Shown: piece after piece, positions 35,701-46,487 of the stretch | Layout of the letters: each line of letters starts with the position of its first letter | How positions within the stretch are numbered: position 1 is the first letter of the stretch | From: Pleurotus ostreatus/Saccharomyces cerevisiae fusant | Lineage: Eukaryota; Opisthokonta | Assembly: GCA_024196135.1 (NCBI GenBank) | Contig: JAMQCK010000099.1 | Location: 1 to 64,000, forward strand | Reading direction: 5' to 3' | DNA: 64,000 nucleotides | The notes under the pieces: model-generated | The model's input: the letters and a program-made list of their open reading frames with translations, nothing else | Database searches by the model: none | Told to the model about the DNA's origin: nothing | Translations under genes and position numbers: made by a program

Positions 35701-36145
35701 ATTTGTACATGTTGTGCTACGCTTCGGGGTCCGTTCCGCCGTATTCTTGCAACTCCTCCACCATTATTTCCTCCGCTGCGTCCGGATAAAGTGCATTGAG
35801 ACGAGGATGAGGACGGCTACAACCGGTAGCAAAGATGGAAACAGAGCGCTTCATAGGGGTTCTTTTCGATAAAATGACGCTTTTGAGACTCGATAAATTA
35901 GCTACATCTTAGTGTTTGCTCCAGAATATAGCCCCGTATTGCAGCTTTCGGACGCACTTTCTCCGGTGACAATACGTGGAAAATTGACGGAGGAGATACG
36001 CAAAGAAGAACAGCCGTGGAAAAGTGACCACCGGTAGACACTTTACTGATCGCGACATTGATCGCAACTTACTTCAAGCCATCGTGTCCTCTGTGTCTAC
36101 TCTCTGGACCCCGCATACCCTCAAGAGCTCTGGATACCATCAAGA
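35701..36145. other. Intergenic region upstream of the coiled-coil gene
   Basis: AT-richer than its surroundings, with no coding frame; likely holds the divergent promoters of the minus-strand hypothetical gene and the plus-strand coiled-coil gene. Confidence 0.5.
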
Positions 36146-38350
36146 ATGCCCAAGGCGTCCAAAATATCTCTGTCACGCTCACTCAAAGCGTCTCTAGCAG
36201 CCGCCACTAGCTCTCGCAATACTCGCCATGCCGAACCGCTTCAAGACGCCGAGAACATCCCCCCTCCCCTGCCGCATCGTCGCCGAGCGACTCGAGCACG
36301 ACCAAACACTCCTACACCATCAGCTCTTGAGGAACTAGCCGATCTACGGGCGCAGCATGCGACTCTTGTTGACGAGAACCTATCGCTACACGCTGGAGCT
36401 GCCGAGCTTGAGCTACGCTTACTGGACCTCGACTCCGAGCTGAAGCGGGAGAAGGAGACCGTCTCTCAGTTTCGACGGGAGAAGAAGGCACTACAGGCCG
36501 CGCTTAGCGTCGAGGAGTCGAATTTGAAGAAGGAGCAGAAGAATCACAAACGCCTCAAGCGCGAGAAGCGCAGACAGGAAGAACAGCAGCAGATCGAGCA
36601 TGCCCAGCACATCTCCGACCTTGAGACTCAGCACGCGACGCTCTCCGCATCTATGATCTCCGAGCTTGACGCTCTCCGTGCTCAGAATCTCACGCTACGC
36701 CACGATCTCGAACTAACTTGCGCGCGGGTCGAACGCTTGCGCCAGTCTGCAGAAACTCACCGCCGCGAGAAGTACGCACAGGACAAGAAGATACTGCGTT
36801 GTCTGGAAACCTTGCGAAGCCTACGCACTGGTCTTCTCGAGCTACACAACCGACTGACTTTCGATCCAAAGGACGGCAACCACTTCTCTTCCCAGTCTCG
36901 CTGGATCTCGAGGCGACTGAATGCCTGTGGCGTTCCTCCCGGGCAACAGAACCAAGTGATTGCCGATACTGCTTCGCTCTTTGGCATTAAGCTCAGCGGA
37001 CCCTTCCTGTCGCGCCGAACCGCGGGCCGTATCAACGTGGGCGAGTTAGATCGCTGGTCTGTATTACAGTTGGCTCAAGAAGTTAAGAATACAATGGGTA
37101 TGTGTGAAGTTACAGCCTATTGAGGCCTGTATTGACGCTCTTTAGGTTTTATTTGCAGTAGCGACGGTACCAGCCATAAGAAAATTCAGTACGAGGCAAC
37201 AGCCATATCACACGCTGTCCCGACGTACGAACCGGGTGTCGACGACAGTGATCCCAGTACGTGGGTCCAGGCAACGCGATTTGTCAGCGTGAAGGAGGCC
37301 GTGCGCCATGACGCCGAATCCCAGCATCAGGGAAAGTTGGAGTTCGGGAAGGAGATGGCTGATGTGTACAACCGCAGTCCATTGGCGACCGCTGACGGCG
37401 GGAAAATGCGCGATGATGAGTGGTCTGTGAAGCAGCTGGGTCAGAGCAAAGACCACGCTGCTGACGGGATTAAGGAGAAGGCCCTGGCGGAGGCGCAGAA
37501 GGAGCAGGATGTCAAGAAGCGGCTGGCGCAGGAAGCCTTCTCGAAGGTCGACATGCACACGCTTCTTGACGCGGTCTTTTCCCTCACGGAAGCGGACGTC
37601 CAGCGCGCTATTGGCGAGAATCGCGACCCAAGTAACGTGTAAGCATATATCCTCATTTTTTCGAAAGTAAACATGGTCTGACACTATCACAGTTGTTGGG
37701 CTGAGCGTCGTGATATCGCCAACGACGTCTTGAAGACGCAGCTTGGCGAGGAGGCATATGCGAGCCTAACGGGTCAAGAGAAGGAGCTCCATACGCTGTT
37801 CATCTTTGGTGGCTGCTGCAGTCACAAAGATTTGAACGCTTTCAAGTACGGAGCGGACGCGCTAGCGGAGCTTTGGCAGTCCAACTCGCTGAGGACGCCC
37901 CCACCCATCCTCCTTCCTAACAAATCTCTCGACTCCATTCTGGCTCTGGGCGACAAAGCTGGCGTCGATGCGCGACTCAGGGCGACAGACATGAGTACTA
38001 GCGGTGGACCGAAGTTCATGGCCCTGCTCGGTGCCATATTTCGCCACAAGGACGACAAGAAAGGCTATCAGCAGGCTGGCCAAGTACTTGTTCAGTCGTT
38101 CAAGCGCGAGCTCCACGGCGACGATGCTATATCTCACGCGAACCTAGCCGACGTCAACAACACTCGATTCCAATCAGTAGGCAAGGCCGCAATCGAGTAC
38201 GTTACATACGACTCTGAGTATCGTCGGACCATCGAGACCATCTGCGCAGCAAAGACCAAGGCAGGCGCTAATCATATGGAGTCCACCGTCCTCAAAGCGA
38301 TGGACTGTGACGCGACCTTGATGGACTTGATTGCGATGGGTCTCTACTAG
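36146..38350 (+). CDS. Coiled-coil protein of a repetitive-looking Agaricomycete family (700 aa)
   Basis: Three exons (36146-37097, 37146-37638, 37693-38350) join to exactly 701 codons. Residues 1-60 are Ser/Ala/Arg-rich. Residues ~60-220 form a long coiled coil with Leu/Glu/Lys/Arg heptads (ELRLLDLDSELKREKE, KRLKREKRRQEEQQ). A globular part follows with RETRHN-like charged segments, then a C-terminal domain from ~480 that includes CWAERRDI, a Cys-Cys-His block (GGCCSHKDLNAFKYG) and LLPNKSLDSILAL. I recall this CC(S/M)HKD..N..K.G block from multi-copy basidiomycete proteins of unknown function that often occur among transposons. It could be a domesticated or element-borne protein, but no catalytic DDE or nuclease triad is evident. 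The frame is intact, so the gene is probably expressed. Confidence 0.7.
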
Positions 38351-38783
38351 TAAAGTGGCCTGTCGGCAAGGTACGAGACCTGCGGTTGTGGTTTGATTTG
38401 AAAGTTTAAGGCGCGCCAATCCCGGGAATCGAACCCAGACAATCACGTGTCCGGCCCGGGGACCTCCATCTTAATAAGGGGTCGTTCGCAGCCGCACCTG
38501 AGTCTGTCGTCGAATTTAACGAGCGCAAACTTGTCAAATGAATAGAACAATATTTCCGGAGGCTTGATTACAGACGGGAAGGAATGTAGACGAGGCAAGG
38601 ACGTAGCGCATACATGCGGAAGGAGCCTACAAAAGGTGCGCAAGGGTTCGAACCTCGGTAGGAGCAGATGGTCCCAGCGATACTTACCAACGACAACGAG
38701 CGAGCGCCCGGCTCAGAGACTGCCTACGTGCACAATCCAAGGGTCGGTAAGCGGAACGAAGGCTGGCAGAACAGGATGCGTAA
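38351..38783. other. Intergenic region with tRNA-like boxes
   Basis: Between convergent genes. It carries a B-box-like GGTTCGATTCCC on the minus strand (about 38418-38432) and GGTTCGAACCTC on the plus strand (about 38645-38657). Neither folds into a standard tRNA, because acceptor and anticodon stems cannot be paired. They may be relics of a tRNA-derived SINE. Confidence 0.4.
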
Positions 38784-40522
38784 TCAGTACTGCAGGCGGC
38801 GTCTCTTCTGAGGTCCAGAGCATGAGATTGCCGCTGCGGACACTGAAGCGTCCTCGCGACCGCTGCGCCTAGCGCGAGTCGAGAACCGCGGTTTCCCGTT
38901 CACCTGGCCGCGTCGTGTGAGCAGGGCAGGATAGTCATGCAAGGCACGACGAACCTTCCAGACGGCGAGAGTCCTGTTTGCGTTCACGTTGTTGTGGTCG
39001 CTGCCGAGGCTATGCCCGAAGTCCATACCAAGGCAGACGATGTCGTCGTCCTCGTTATGTTGGTTGCGGGTCTGATTCCAGGGGTCAGCGAGTCCTCATA
39101 GAATGTTGTGTCCAACGTCCACGTACCTTCTCTTCCAACGCGCAGGGCAAGAGGTCGGTAGGCCCGAAACTGCCGAGCGCCAGCTGGTGGATGCCGACAG
39201 GAGAGACGGCGATCTTTTTGACGTTCGCGATGAACCTGGCGTCAGTCGCCCGGGGAGGCATAACGGCGAACAGAGAGCGTTCCCCAGTACGGATGACTGC
39301 CTGAAGGACGTCGGCAATCGTACGACTGTGAAGCGTAAGCGTAATCCGCACAGTCGCCCATTCACAAGAGCTGACCTGGTGTTATCACCACTGATAGAGG
39401 TGATGCTGTCTGTGAAAGCGTGCAAGAGATCCTTGGTGACGAATACGCGTGTGATCCAGACGTTGTGGAAGTCGGCGTAGAAAAATCTGATAATTCGGGG
39501 GCGAATAAGGACACGCCGAACGATTGTCCATCGGAGGGACCACGAGTTGAAGAGCACAGGGTCGAGGACGTCGTCGGCGCTACGGCGTCATCAGCACCAA
39601 TGCAAGTGGAGGTCGTGGAGCATACCAATCTTCAAAGTTAACTGTCCACGTATAACGATCACCGACATACCGCTCGTTGTTGGTAATCTCTCGGCTGAAA
39701 GATTTGCAAGCGCGGTCCTCGACAGCGCACCGAAGGTCCCATCCGCGCTCCCTATACTTCGACGAATCGCCGTTTATAGCGTCGTCCTCGAAGCAGATGC
39801 CCGTCTTGGCTAGGAATGTGCTTCGGGGGAAAAGGGCGTACGCCGCCCGGTGGGTGATAAGGTTCATGACAACCGCTACGAAGGCACAACATAAGCTGAG
39901 ATGGCCGGCCGTACATGGTAGGAAACTCACTGGAATGGAAGTCCAGGACGGCGTCGATGGGCGAGTGAGCGACCACGATGACTTGAATGACCTTCCCCCC
40001 CCTGGTGTCGCTGGTGAATGAAAAGACGTCGAGAATGGACTCCTTGTCGTAGGTGGTGCTGTCTCGCTTCGCTTCCTCCTTGACTGCATACGACAGCGCG
40101 ACATTGAGGTCGTTGACCTGAACAGGTCGAGGGGTGAATTCGTAGCCGAGGTCCATAACGAAGGTGAATAGCTCGGGTGCGCGGAAGCGGTCGGTATACA
40201 GATCGAGATCGCTGCCGTCGATAGGCTCCCGAGTGAAGAACTGCAAGGCTACAGATCCAGAGATGATAGCGCCCGTGGATTGTAAGAGGTCGCGGAGTCG
40301 GTTGGCGGCGTCGCGCTTCATGAATTCCGCGAGACAATGGTGGAACTGGAAGGCATCGGAGGCGAATGAGCGCACAGCGCGGTGCGTATCCTTGCATGCG
40401 TGCGAGAAATTGATGAGATCGGTCAAAGACATCGACGCGCACAGAGGCGAGTCGCAAGTATCAGGCCTGCGTTTGGGTCAGCACGGACACAACGGACGTC
40501 GAGGATGTGCCCACAGGAACAT
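38784..40522 (-). CDS. Paralog A: F-box-like start plus nucleotidyltransferase-like core
   Basis: Exons seen: a short 5' exon with ATG at 40522 (uncertain; the first in-frame Met of the main exon is 40432), 40466-39931, 39875-39626, about 39580-39380, about 39290-39125, and a terminal exon ending at TGA 38784. After a short CDSPLC segment, residues include LINFSHACKDTHRAV (F-box-like helices). Then comes ISGSVALQFF followed by a Ser-Asp-Leu-Asp-Leu-Tyr motif. G-S...D-x-D is the hallmark of nucleotidyltransferase-fold proteins, and both aspartates are present. Later blocks (YVGDRYTWTV, NSWSLRWTIVRR) are shared with paralog B. The junction near 39290-39400 and the first exon are not fully resolved. 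The C-terminus is basic (KKRRRL-like). Substrate unknown; probably a lineage-specific expanded family. Confidence 0.65.
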
Positions 40523-41029
40523 GGTGGCAAGAGGCAACGATAAGATAATGAGAATACCATGGATCAAGGGCACGGCATCGCTGATGAGAGCGGGCCGTTG
40601 CACATGCGAAGATCGACGTACCTCCTTTCGCAATCGGGTGCTGATTGAAATTAGGGAGGCGCTCGCGACGGGGGCAACCCGCGATGCGGTTCATCTGTAG
40701 TGGTATGAGTACCACCTCACGTCCGTAAGTCTTCACATCTTGTTAGCAGCGACATGAAAGCGCGCATGGAGCGTTCAAGAGCTGCATCGCAAGGGGGACG
40801 GTGACAGGGGCTGCTGATGACGTCATTTCTGATGGCACCTGGATAAGGAAATTGTTCGCATGGGCACCCGTGCAGTAGCGCCCACCCTTACCGATCCGAA
40901 TTGCACATTATCGGAGCGCGTGCGTAAGCAGGGCATAGGAGATAAAGTGAAGTCCAATGGAAGAGGTGCAAAATTTATAGGGCATTTGTATATACAGGCC
41001 ACGATTGCGGTTTCGGTAAGTAACCCGTG
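40523..41029. other. Gap between tandem paralogs
   Basis: About 500 bp with no supported gene; it should include the promoter of paralog A and the 3' flank of paralog B. Confidence 0.5.
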
Positions 41030-44000
41030 TTACGCAGTCGACGCCGTCCGAGCCTTCTTACGAGGGCGAGTCTCCTCCTCGTCGTCAGAGCTCGAGCCTG
41101 CGTCTTCGTCCGAGGACAGCTCATCGGAGCCGTCCTCGTACTCAAAGAGAGGCTCGTAGTACTCTGCATCACTATCGGAATCGACGGATCCCGCGTTGGT
41201 GTTCTCCTGCTCCGAAGGCCGTATGCCCTGTTCAGCGGTCTCGTGGGCGAATTAGTACATGGTGATAGCAAGGAGCGTGGAATACTGACATGATCGTCGG
41301 CGACGCTGGCATCCGTCGCATTTTGGACATCAGCCTCGGAAGCAACGAGCGCACGAATGAGGGCGAGATCCTCCGCTACGTCGGAGAAGCCGGAGGCGAC
41401 ATTCGAGGACGTGGTGACGCTTCCTCCGGTGACGGGGGCGAGGGGCACGACGGGAGCGACCAGGGAAGGCTGCTGTAGGGTGATTTGGCCTGGTACCTGT
41501 TGATGTTGCGCCGTTTCAGTACGCAAAAATCGGCGTCGTTGTACATGCCCCTTACCTCCGGGGCATCAGGATCGTCGGGGGTGAGCCTATCCTCCTGACC
41601 GCACGTCACGACCGGCAGGCGAGCATTCCTGAATGTATTCTGCCGAGGCACCAACCCAATGACATCCGTGAGGCAGGGAGGCGCGAGATCGAAAATGTGC
41701 TCCTCAGCGCTCTTGAAGGCGGCCAACATGAATGCGAGTGCACACTGTCTGTTCGACTTGTGAGCGACAGCGGAGTCAAAGCGCGTATCAGTCGCTCACC
41801 TCATCTCATCGCGTTCGATGGTCGCGAGATACGTCATGAACGTCTTCATGATGCCGCTGCTCGCAAACACACGGCTCTGGATCGAGCTGCGCGGAGCTAT
41901 GTAAATTAAACGCGCGACTTGGGGCATTATGTAGTTCTGGGGACGGTAAGACCATTGCAGTTCCCACGAATTGAGTATGACGGGTTCCAGGTAGCTGTCG
42001 GCTCTTAAGGAGGATCAGTAGATGCGTTGAAGCAGCCGCCGAAAGTACTCACCGGTCGTCGAGGTCGATAGTCCAGGTGTGCTTGTCACCGACGTATCTG
42101 ACGGGAGCTTTAAGCTCCAGTCCCATCTTATCGTACAGGCGTCGAGAGACACTGCGCTGGATCAGCTGATGCTGTAAATTGGTTTCAAAACTAACCCGAG
42201 AACTTGCGTAAACTGGATTGTAATCTACGAGACGTCACATCGGGCCCGGCAAAAGCCGAGGTCGCCCGCCCTCAGCCCCAGCGGCCGGCCCCGGGCGATG
42301 CCCTTATAGGGCACCGACGCCGTGATGCGCACCGCGCGCGCGCCGGGCGGCTCGCGTGACGCGCGTCACCCCGCGGACACGTCACGCGCGCCCCGCCCTG
42401 CGCGTCGGGGGGCGCGCCGCCTGCCGCCGCGACGCCGCGTATCGCGCGTAGAGCAATAGAATATGAATAGTATATCTATAAAATGTATGTTTATGGATGA
42501 AAAGAGGGGGAGGGAAGGGGGAAAAGCGAGCAAAACGCCAGAAAGCGCGGGCGAAAAATTTTCGCCCGCGATCGACGCGCTCCTGCTGCTCGCGCAGCGC
42601 GCGGGCGCGCGTCGGGATGAAGGGGGTATCCCCCCAAGCTACGGGCGCCCGAATTCGCGTCGAGGGACGCGTCCGCAGCGGCACGTAGCAAATCGGGGGT
42701 GGGATGCGGGGGTAGGGGCGGTGGCGTTGGCATGCGGCCGCGCGTGGATGCTGGTCCACGTCAGCAGCTGCTCCTCCAGGATGCGTCTGTGACGCATTCA
42801 GCGCCAGCGGCGAGGTGCCATGGCCGCGGATGTTAGTCGAGGGCGCGAAGAAAGGGGTGGGGAGGGGCGCGGCGCTATTGTACGCTGCCCGCGCACCCTC
42901 CCCTCAACCATCGCGTAAAAGCAGGTGTTAGTAAAGAAGGCGTGGCGGGCATGTTCACGCACCACCCTTCCCTCTCCTCGGCATTTCTGCTTGTTGCGTC
43001 GTTATGCCGCGCGCGATATTCAGGATTTAATGCATGAGGTTTTTTTTCGAGTTCCGTGGGTGCGCGTGGGACGGAAGAGGTGAAAGGAGGTCGTGAGGGG
43101 CGTGAAGGGAGGGGGAGGGAGGTGCCCGTGCAGTGGTGGCCTCAAGCAAGGACGGTCGCGAATGGCGATCGCGGGTGTGATGTTCTTCGGGACCGCAGCC
43201 GGTGTTCCTCGGGACCGCGGACATAGGCCCTGTCCAGCCGCTTCTGCCGCGACTCTCCGGGCCTTCAAGCGCAGTGAAGCTATACTAGATACTATATGTC
43301 TATGTATATGACGTTTCGCCAGAAAAGAACTTTGGGAATATGCTAAAATCATTGATTATCTTCAATAGGATGCTCAGCTGCAATGCCTTTGGTATAGCAA
43401 TATATCAAGGGCATTGTATTGTCATAGAACTACGATATAGCATAGGGGGTACTTCCCCCCACGCGTTCCACTTTGTTCTAAGTGGATCCGAGGAGATCTG
43501 TACGAGGGACGGGTTGGAAAAGCTGCGGAAGCGCTCAATCAAGGGTGGAGGATACAGTACCTTCAAGCTTAACACTGCAAACCTGAGTTCAGTCCGTTAG
43601 CGATGTCCGTGCCCTCCAAGAGTCAAAAGATATATTCACACATAAGTTAACTAGTATAGTATGAGCTCTTTCTACACTCACAGAACCCTCGGCGTGTACC
43701 CGAGGCCGTCGAGCTCGACGACGACGAAGCTCGGACATCGGGCCGAGCACCCGGCCCGCTCATCCGACGCGTCTGCCCGCGCGTCGCCTTGTCTTCAACC
43801 ACCATCTCCATTTCCCCTCGTCCCCCCGCCGCCTTCGGACACCACTCCCCCGCTTCCCCTCCTTCATTGTACCTCGAATATCGGCGCTTACGGCGTGAGG
43901 CGACAACAGCACCACACAAGACGACGAAAAGCGCCAGATGACGCCGACCGGCCAGGCGCGCGCGGAGGGGGACTGCGGGTGCGTGTGTACGCCCCGCGAA

Positions 44001-45878
44001 TTAAGGAATTACTGACATTCTGCACAATCTGCGTACTGCGACGCGAAAACGGGTGCGGGATCGGCGCGAGGACGGGGAAAACGCCCACCCCCCACCGTCC
44101 TCCCCTTTATACCTCCCCTGCGGGCGCGAGGGTCTATCCTAGGGCGTATTGTGCGCCCTAGGAAACCCCTCGATGCTTTCCACGGTCGCTACACCCCCAC
44201 CCGCGCGCCCAATGCGCACAGATTTGGAAATGCACCACACCCTTGCCTCCCCCCCTCCCCCTCTCCCTACCCCCTCCTCCCAGCGCGTAAAATCGCCTTC
44301 GTGGCGAAATTACGCGCCGATAGCAATCCTCTTTGCGCTACCGAGGCTTGCTCTCGGTGCCACGCGTCTGCGCGCAGACGCGCAGGGCTGCGGCTTGGGG
44401 GTGGGGCTGGTGCGCTCGGGCGCTTCGCCGAGGACACCTTGCTCTCTCCTTCTACGGAGAGGGCTTGTTGGCGAGCTCTTCCACGCCTCCGCATCGCTAT
44501 CTGCGCCCCACGAAGGCGCAGACGCAGCGGGAACGCGTAGTCACGCCCCACCCCCTCCCTCCACTGCTACGTGCCGCCGCGGACGCGTCACTCGACGCGA
44601 AAGGGCGCCCGTAGCTTGGGGCGATACCCCCTTACCCTCCCCTTTCCCTTCGACGCGTCCCCGCGCGCTGCGCGAGCAGCAGGAGCACGTCGACCGCGGG
44701 TGAAAATTTTCGCCCGCGCTTTTTTCGCTTTTTTTCTCGTTTTCCCCCTTCCCCTCCTCATTTCTCATACATATACATACATTGTATAAGTATTCTGTTT
44801 ATTTACTACTGATCTACGCGCGATACGACGCGTCGCGGCGGCAGGCGGCGCGCCCCCGACGCGCGGGGCGGGGCGCGCGTGACGTGTCCGCGGGGTGACG
44901 CGCGTCACGCGAGCCGCCCGGCGCGCGCGCGGTGCGCATCACGGCGTCGGTGCCCTATAAGGGCATCGCCCGGGGCCGGCCGCTGGGGCTGAGGGCGGGC
45001 GACTTCGGCTTTTGCCGGGCCCGACGTGACGTCTCGTAGATTACAATCCAGTTTACGCAAGTTCTCGGGTTAGTTTTGAAACCAATTTACTGCACAAGGT
45101 GGCTGGATCTGCCAACCGAGGTTGCGATACTTGTCGACGTGCACGTGCGAGATATTCTCGACGAAGACGATGCCGAACTTCTTCATGAAGGTGTGGTTGG
45201 GGTACAACGAGTACGCAGAGCGGAATGAGATGAAGTTCATGACGGGACCTACGGCGGACTATGAGCGTAGGAAGAGTGTAGAGAACACCGAGCACGCACT
45301 CGAGTGAAAATCGAGGACGGCGTCCAGGGCGCTGAGGTCCGCGACTAGGACGTGGATCTTCGTGCCTTCGCGGTCGAACGTGAACTTGTCCAGAATAGCA
45401 GGCATCTCGTATATCGCGTTGTCCCGGACGGCGTAACGAGCGGTCGCGTAGGCGATCGCGGTGTGAAGAGTCGTGTCTTGGTACATGCGAGGCTGGTAGA
45501 CGTAGCCGAGCATCTGCACGAAGGCCGCCAGGTCGTGCGCGTTGTCGCCCTCCGTGTAGAGGTCCAGACCGGACTCCCCGACGGGCGTGCGACGGAAGAA
45601 GTGGATCGCGACCGAGCCCGATATCAGCGTCCCAGTGTCGCGCATTACTTGCCGGAAGGCTCGGACCTCCTGTATACTCATGAACTTGGCAAGCGTCCTA
45701 TGCAGTTGGTACGCTTGGTTGTTGTAAGACTGGACGGCGCGTCGAGCGTCTCGACAGACTTGAGCGTAACGAACGAGGTCACGGGTGTTGAAGCACGAGC
45801 AGAGCGGAACATCGCAGGTGTCCGGCCTGACGACGCATGAGATACGCTAGGAAGGGCGTGAACGACTCACAAGAGCAT
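41030..45878 (-). CDS. Paralog B: same family, split by element 1
   Basis: The 5' half lies at 45878-45091 and the 3' half at 42171-41030, with element 1 between. The start is uncertain: ATG 45878 gives a 3-residue leader that splices in frame to the PDTCDVPLC exon, whereas ATG 45957 gives a hydrophobic signal-like leader that does not. The 5' half carries the F-box-like segment, ISGSVAIHFF and GESGLDLYT, so the first Asp of the D-x-D pair is Gly here (paralog A has SDLD). After an intron it continues YSLYPNHTFMKKFG and KYRNLGWQ. The 3' half resumes with RYVGDKHTWTIDL and NSWELQWSYRP, aligned with paralog A. The C-terminus is acidic then basic (EEETRPRKKARTA). If the interval 45090-42172 is spliced, the two halves join in phase 0. 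The loss of the Asp suggests a non-catalytic copy. Confidence 0.6.
42175..42690 (+). repeat. Left terminal inverted repeat of element 1
   Basis: Pairs with 44567-45089 in inverted orientation. It is near-identical over the first ~270 bp, then more diverged but recognisable through the GCGGGCGAAAATTTTCGCCCGCG-like block and the CTCCTGCTGCTCGCGCAGCG block. It contains CGGCAAAAGCCG at 42247-42258. Confidence 0.88.
44567..45089 (-). repeat. Right terminal inverted repeat of element 1
   Basis: Inverted partner of 42175-42690; it contains CGGCTTTTGCCG at 45006-45017. In the host-gene orientation its outer end supplies the GTAAAT donor-like start. Confidence 0.88.
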
Positions 45879-45957
45879 CGTCGGATGAGGTGTTCGCAAA
45901 GGAGATGGTGGTCAGGAGAGAGAGAAAGACGAGAGCGGCAGTCGATTTGGGGTACAT

Positions 45958-46487
45958 ACGAAGTCGCCATCATTTCCTTTGATAGGAGAATGCTCGCTCA
46001 TCCGCGCGCACCCGAATGTTGAAATAAAATAGGTCCTTTGACGGGCCGCACCCATGCCGTCGCAGGAGCGTATCGAGGGTCGTGATTGGTCGTGGCAGAG
46101 CAGTATACGAAGCGGAGATATAACCGGGTCCCATTTGTGCCTGTGGGTTACAATCGCCTGCAGGGGTCACCATCGATTCGTCAAACGCACTTAGTTCGCG
46201 CAGATACTGAAAGTTGTAGAGTGCAAGTAGAGACAAAAAGCGCAGCGGTGCGACCGTATTGAGCCCATACACGCAGTAGCACGAGGGGGCAGGAGCAAGA
46301 CGCAATTTGTACATGTTTACTTCGCGGCATCGAGCGTAAACGCCACATATTACCGAATCAGCATATTCCTCGCAGTGCTTTACCCTAGCACCGAGCATCC
46401 GCGCCCGACCTTCTACATCCCCTCCTTCCCACCCCCCTCCCCCTCCATTTACTCATAATCAAGGTCATGAAGCGCGCGCCATCATTG
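45958..46487. other. Region between paralog B and the Helitron protein
   Basis: About 530 bp. It should contain the 3' terminus of the Helitron (CTRR end with a short hairpin) and the promoter of paralog B. Candidate CTAG and CTAA words occur, but none has a clear hairpin in front, so the terminus could not be placed. Confidence 0.4.

Larger units (their letters stand above)
42174..45090. mobile_element. Element 1: non-autonomous long-TIR element inside paralog B
   Basis: About 2.9 kb. The ends are inverted copies that start GTAAATTGGTTTC; the outer ~270 bp match almost perfectly (about two substitutions plus a few small differences), and weaker similarity continues to about 500 bp. A 3-bp CTG flanks both sides if the repeat starts at TAAATT. 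The outer 65 bp are AT-richer and the next 200 bp are very GC-rich. The interior (42.7-44.57 kb) has no transposase-like frame, so it depends on an enzyme from elsewhere. GT and AG lie exactly at the tips in the orientation of the host gene. High repeat identity suggests recent insertion. The superfamily is not clear; known families with 3-bp duplications do not share these tips as far as I can recall. Confidence 0.88.

Noticed and set aside
45870..45957. Signal peptide start for paralog B (ATG 45957)
   Set aside because: Hydrophobic leader is attractive, but its splice phase does not match the next exon; ATG 45878 does.
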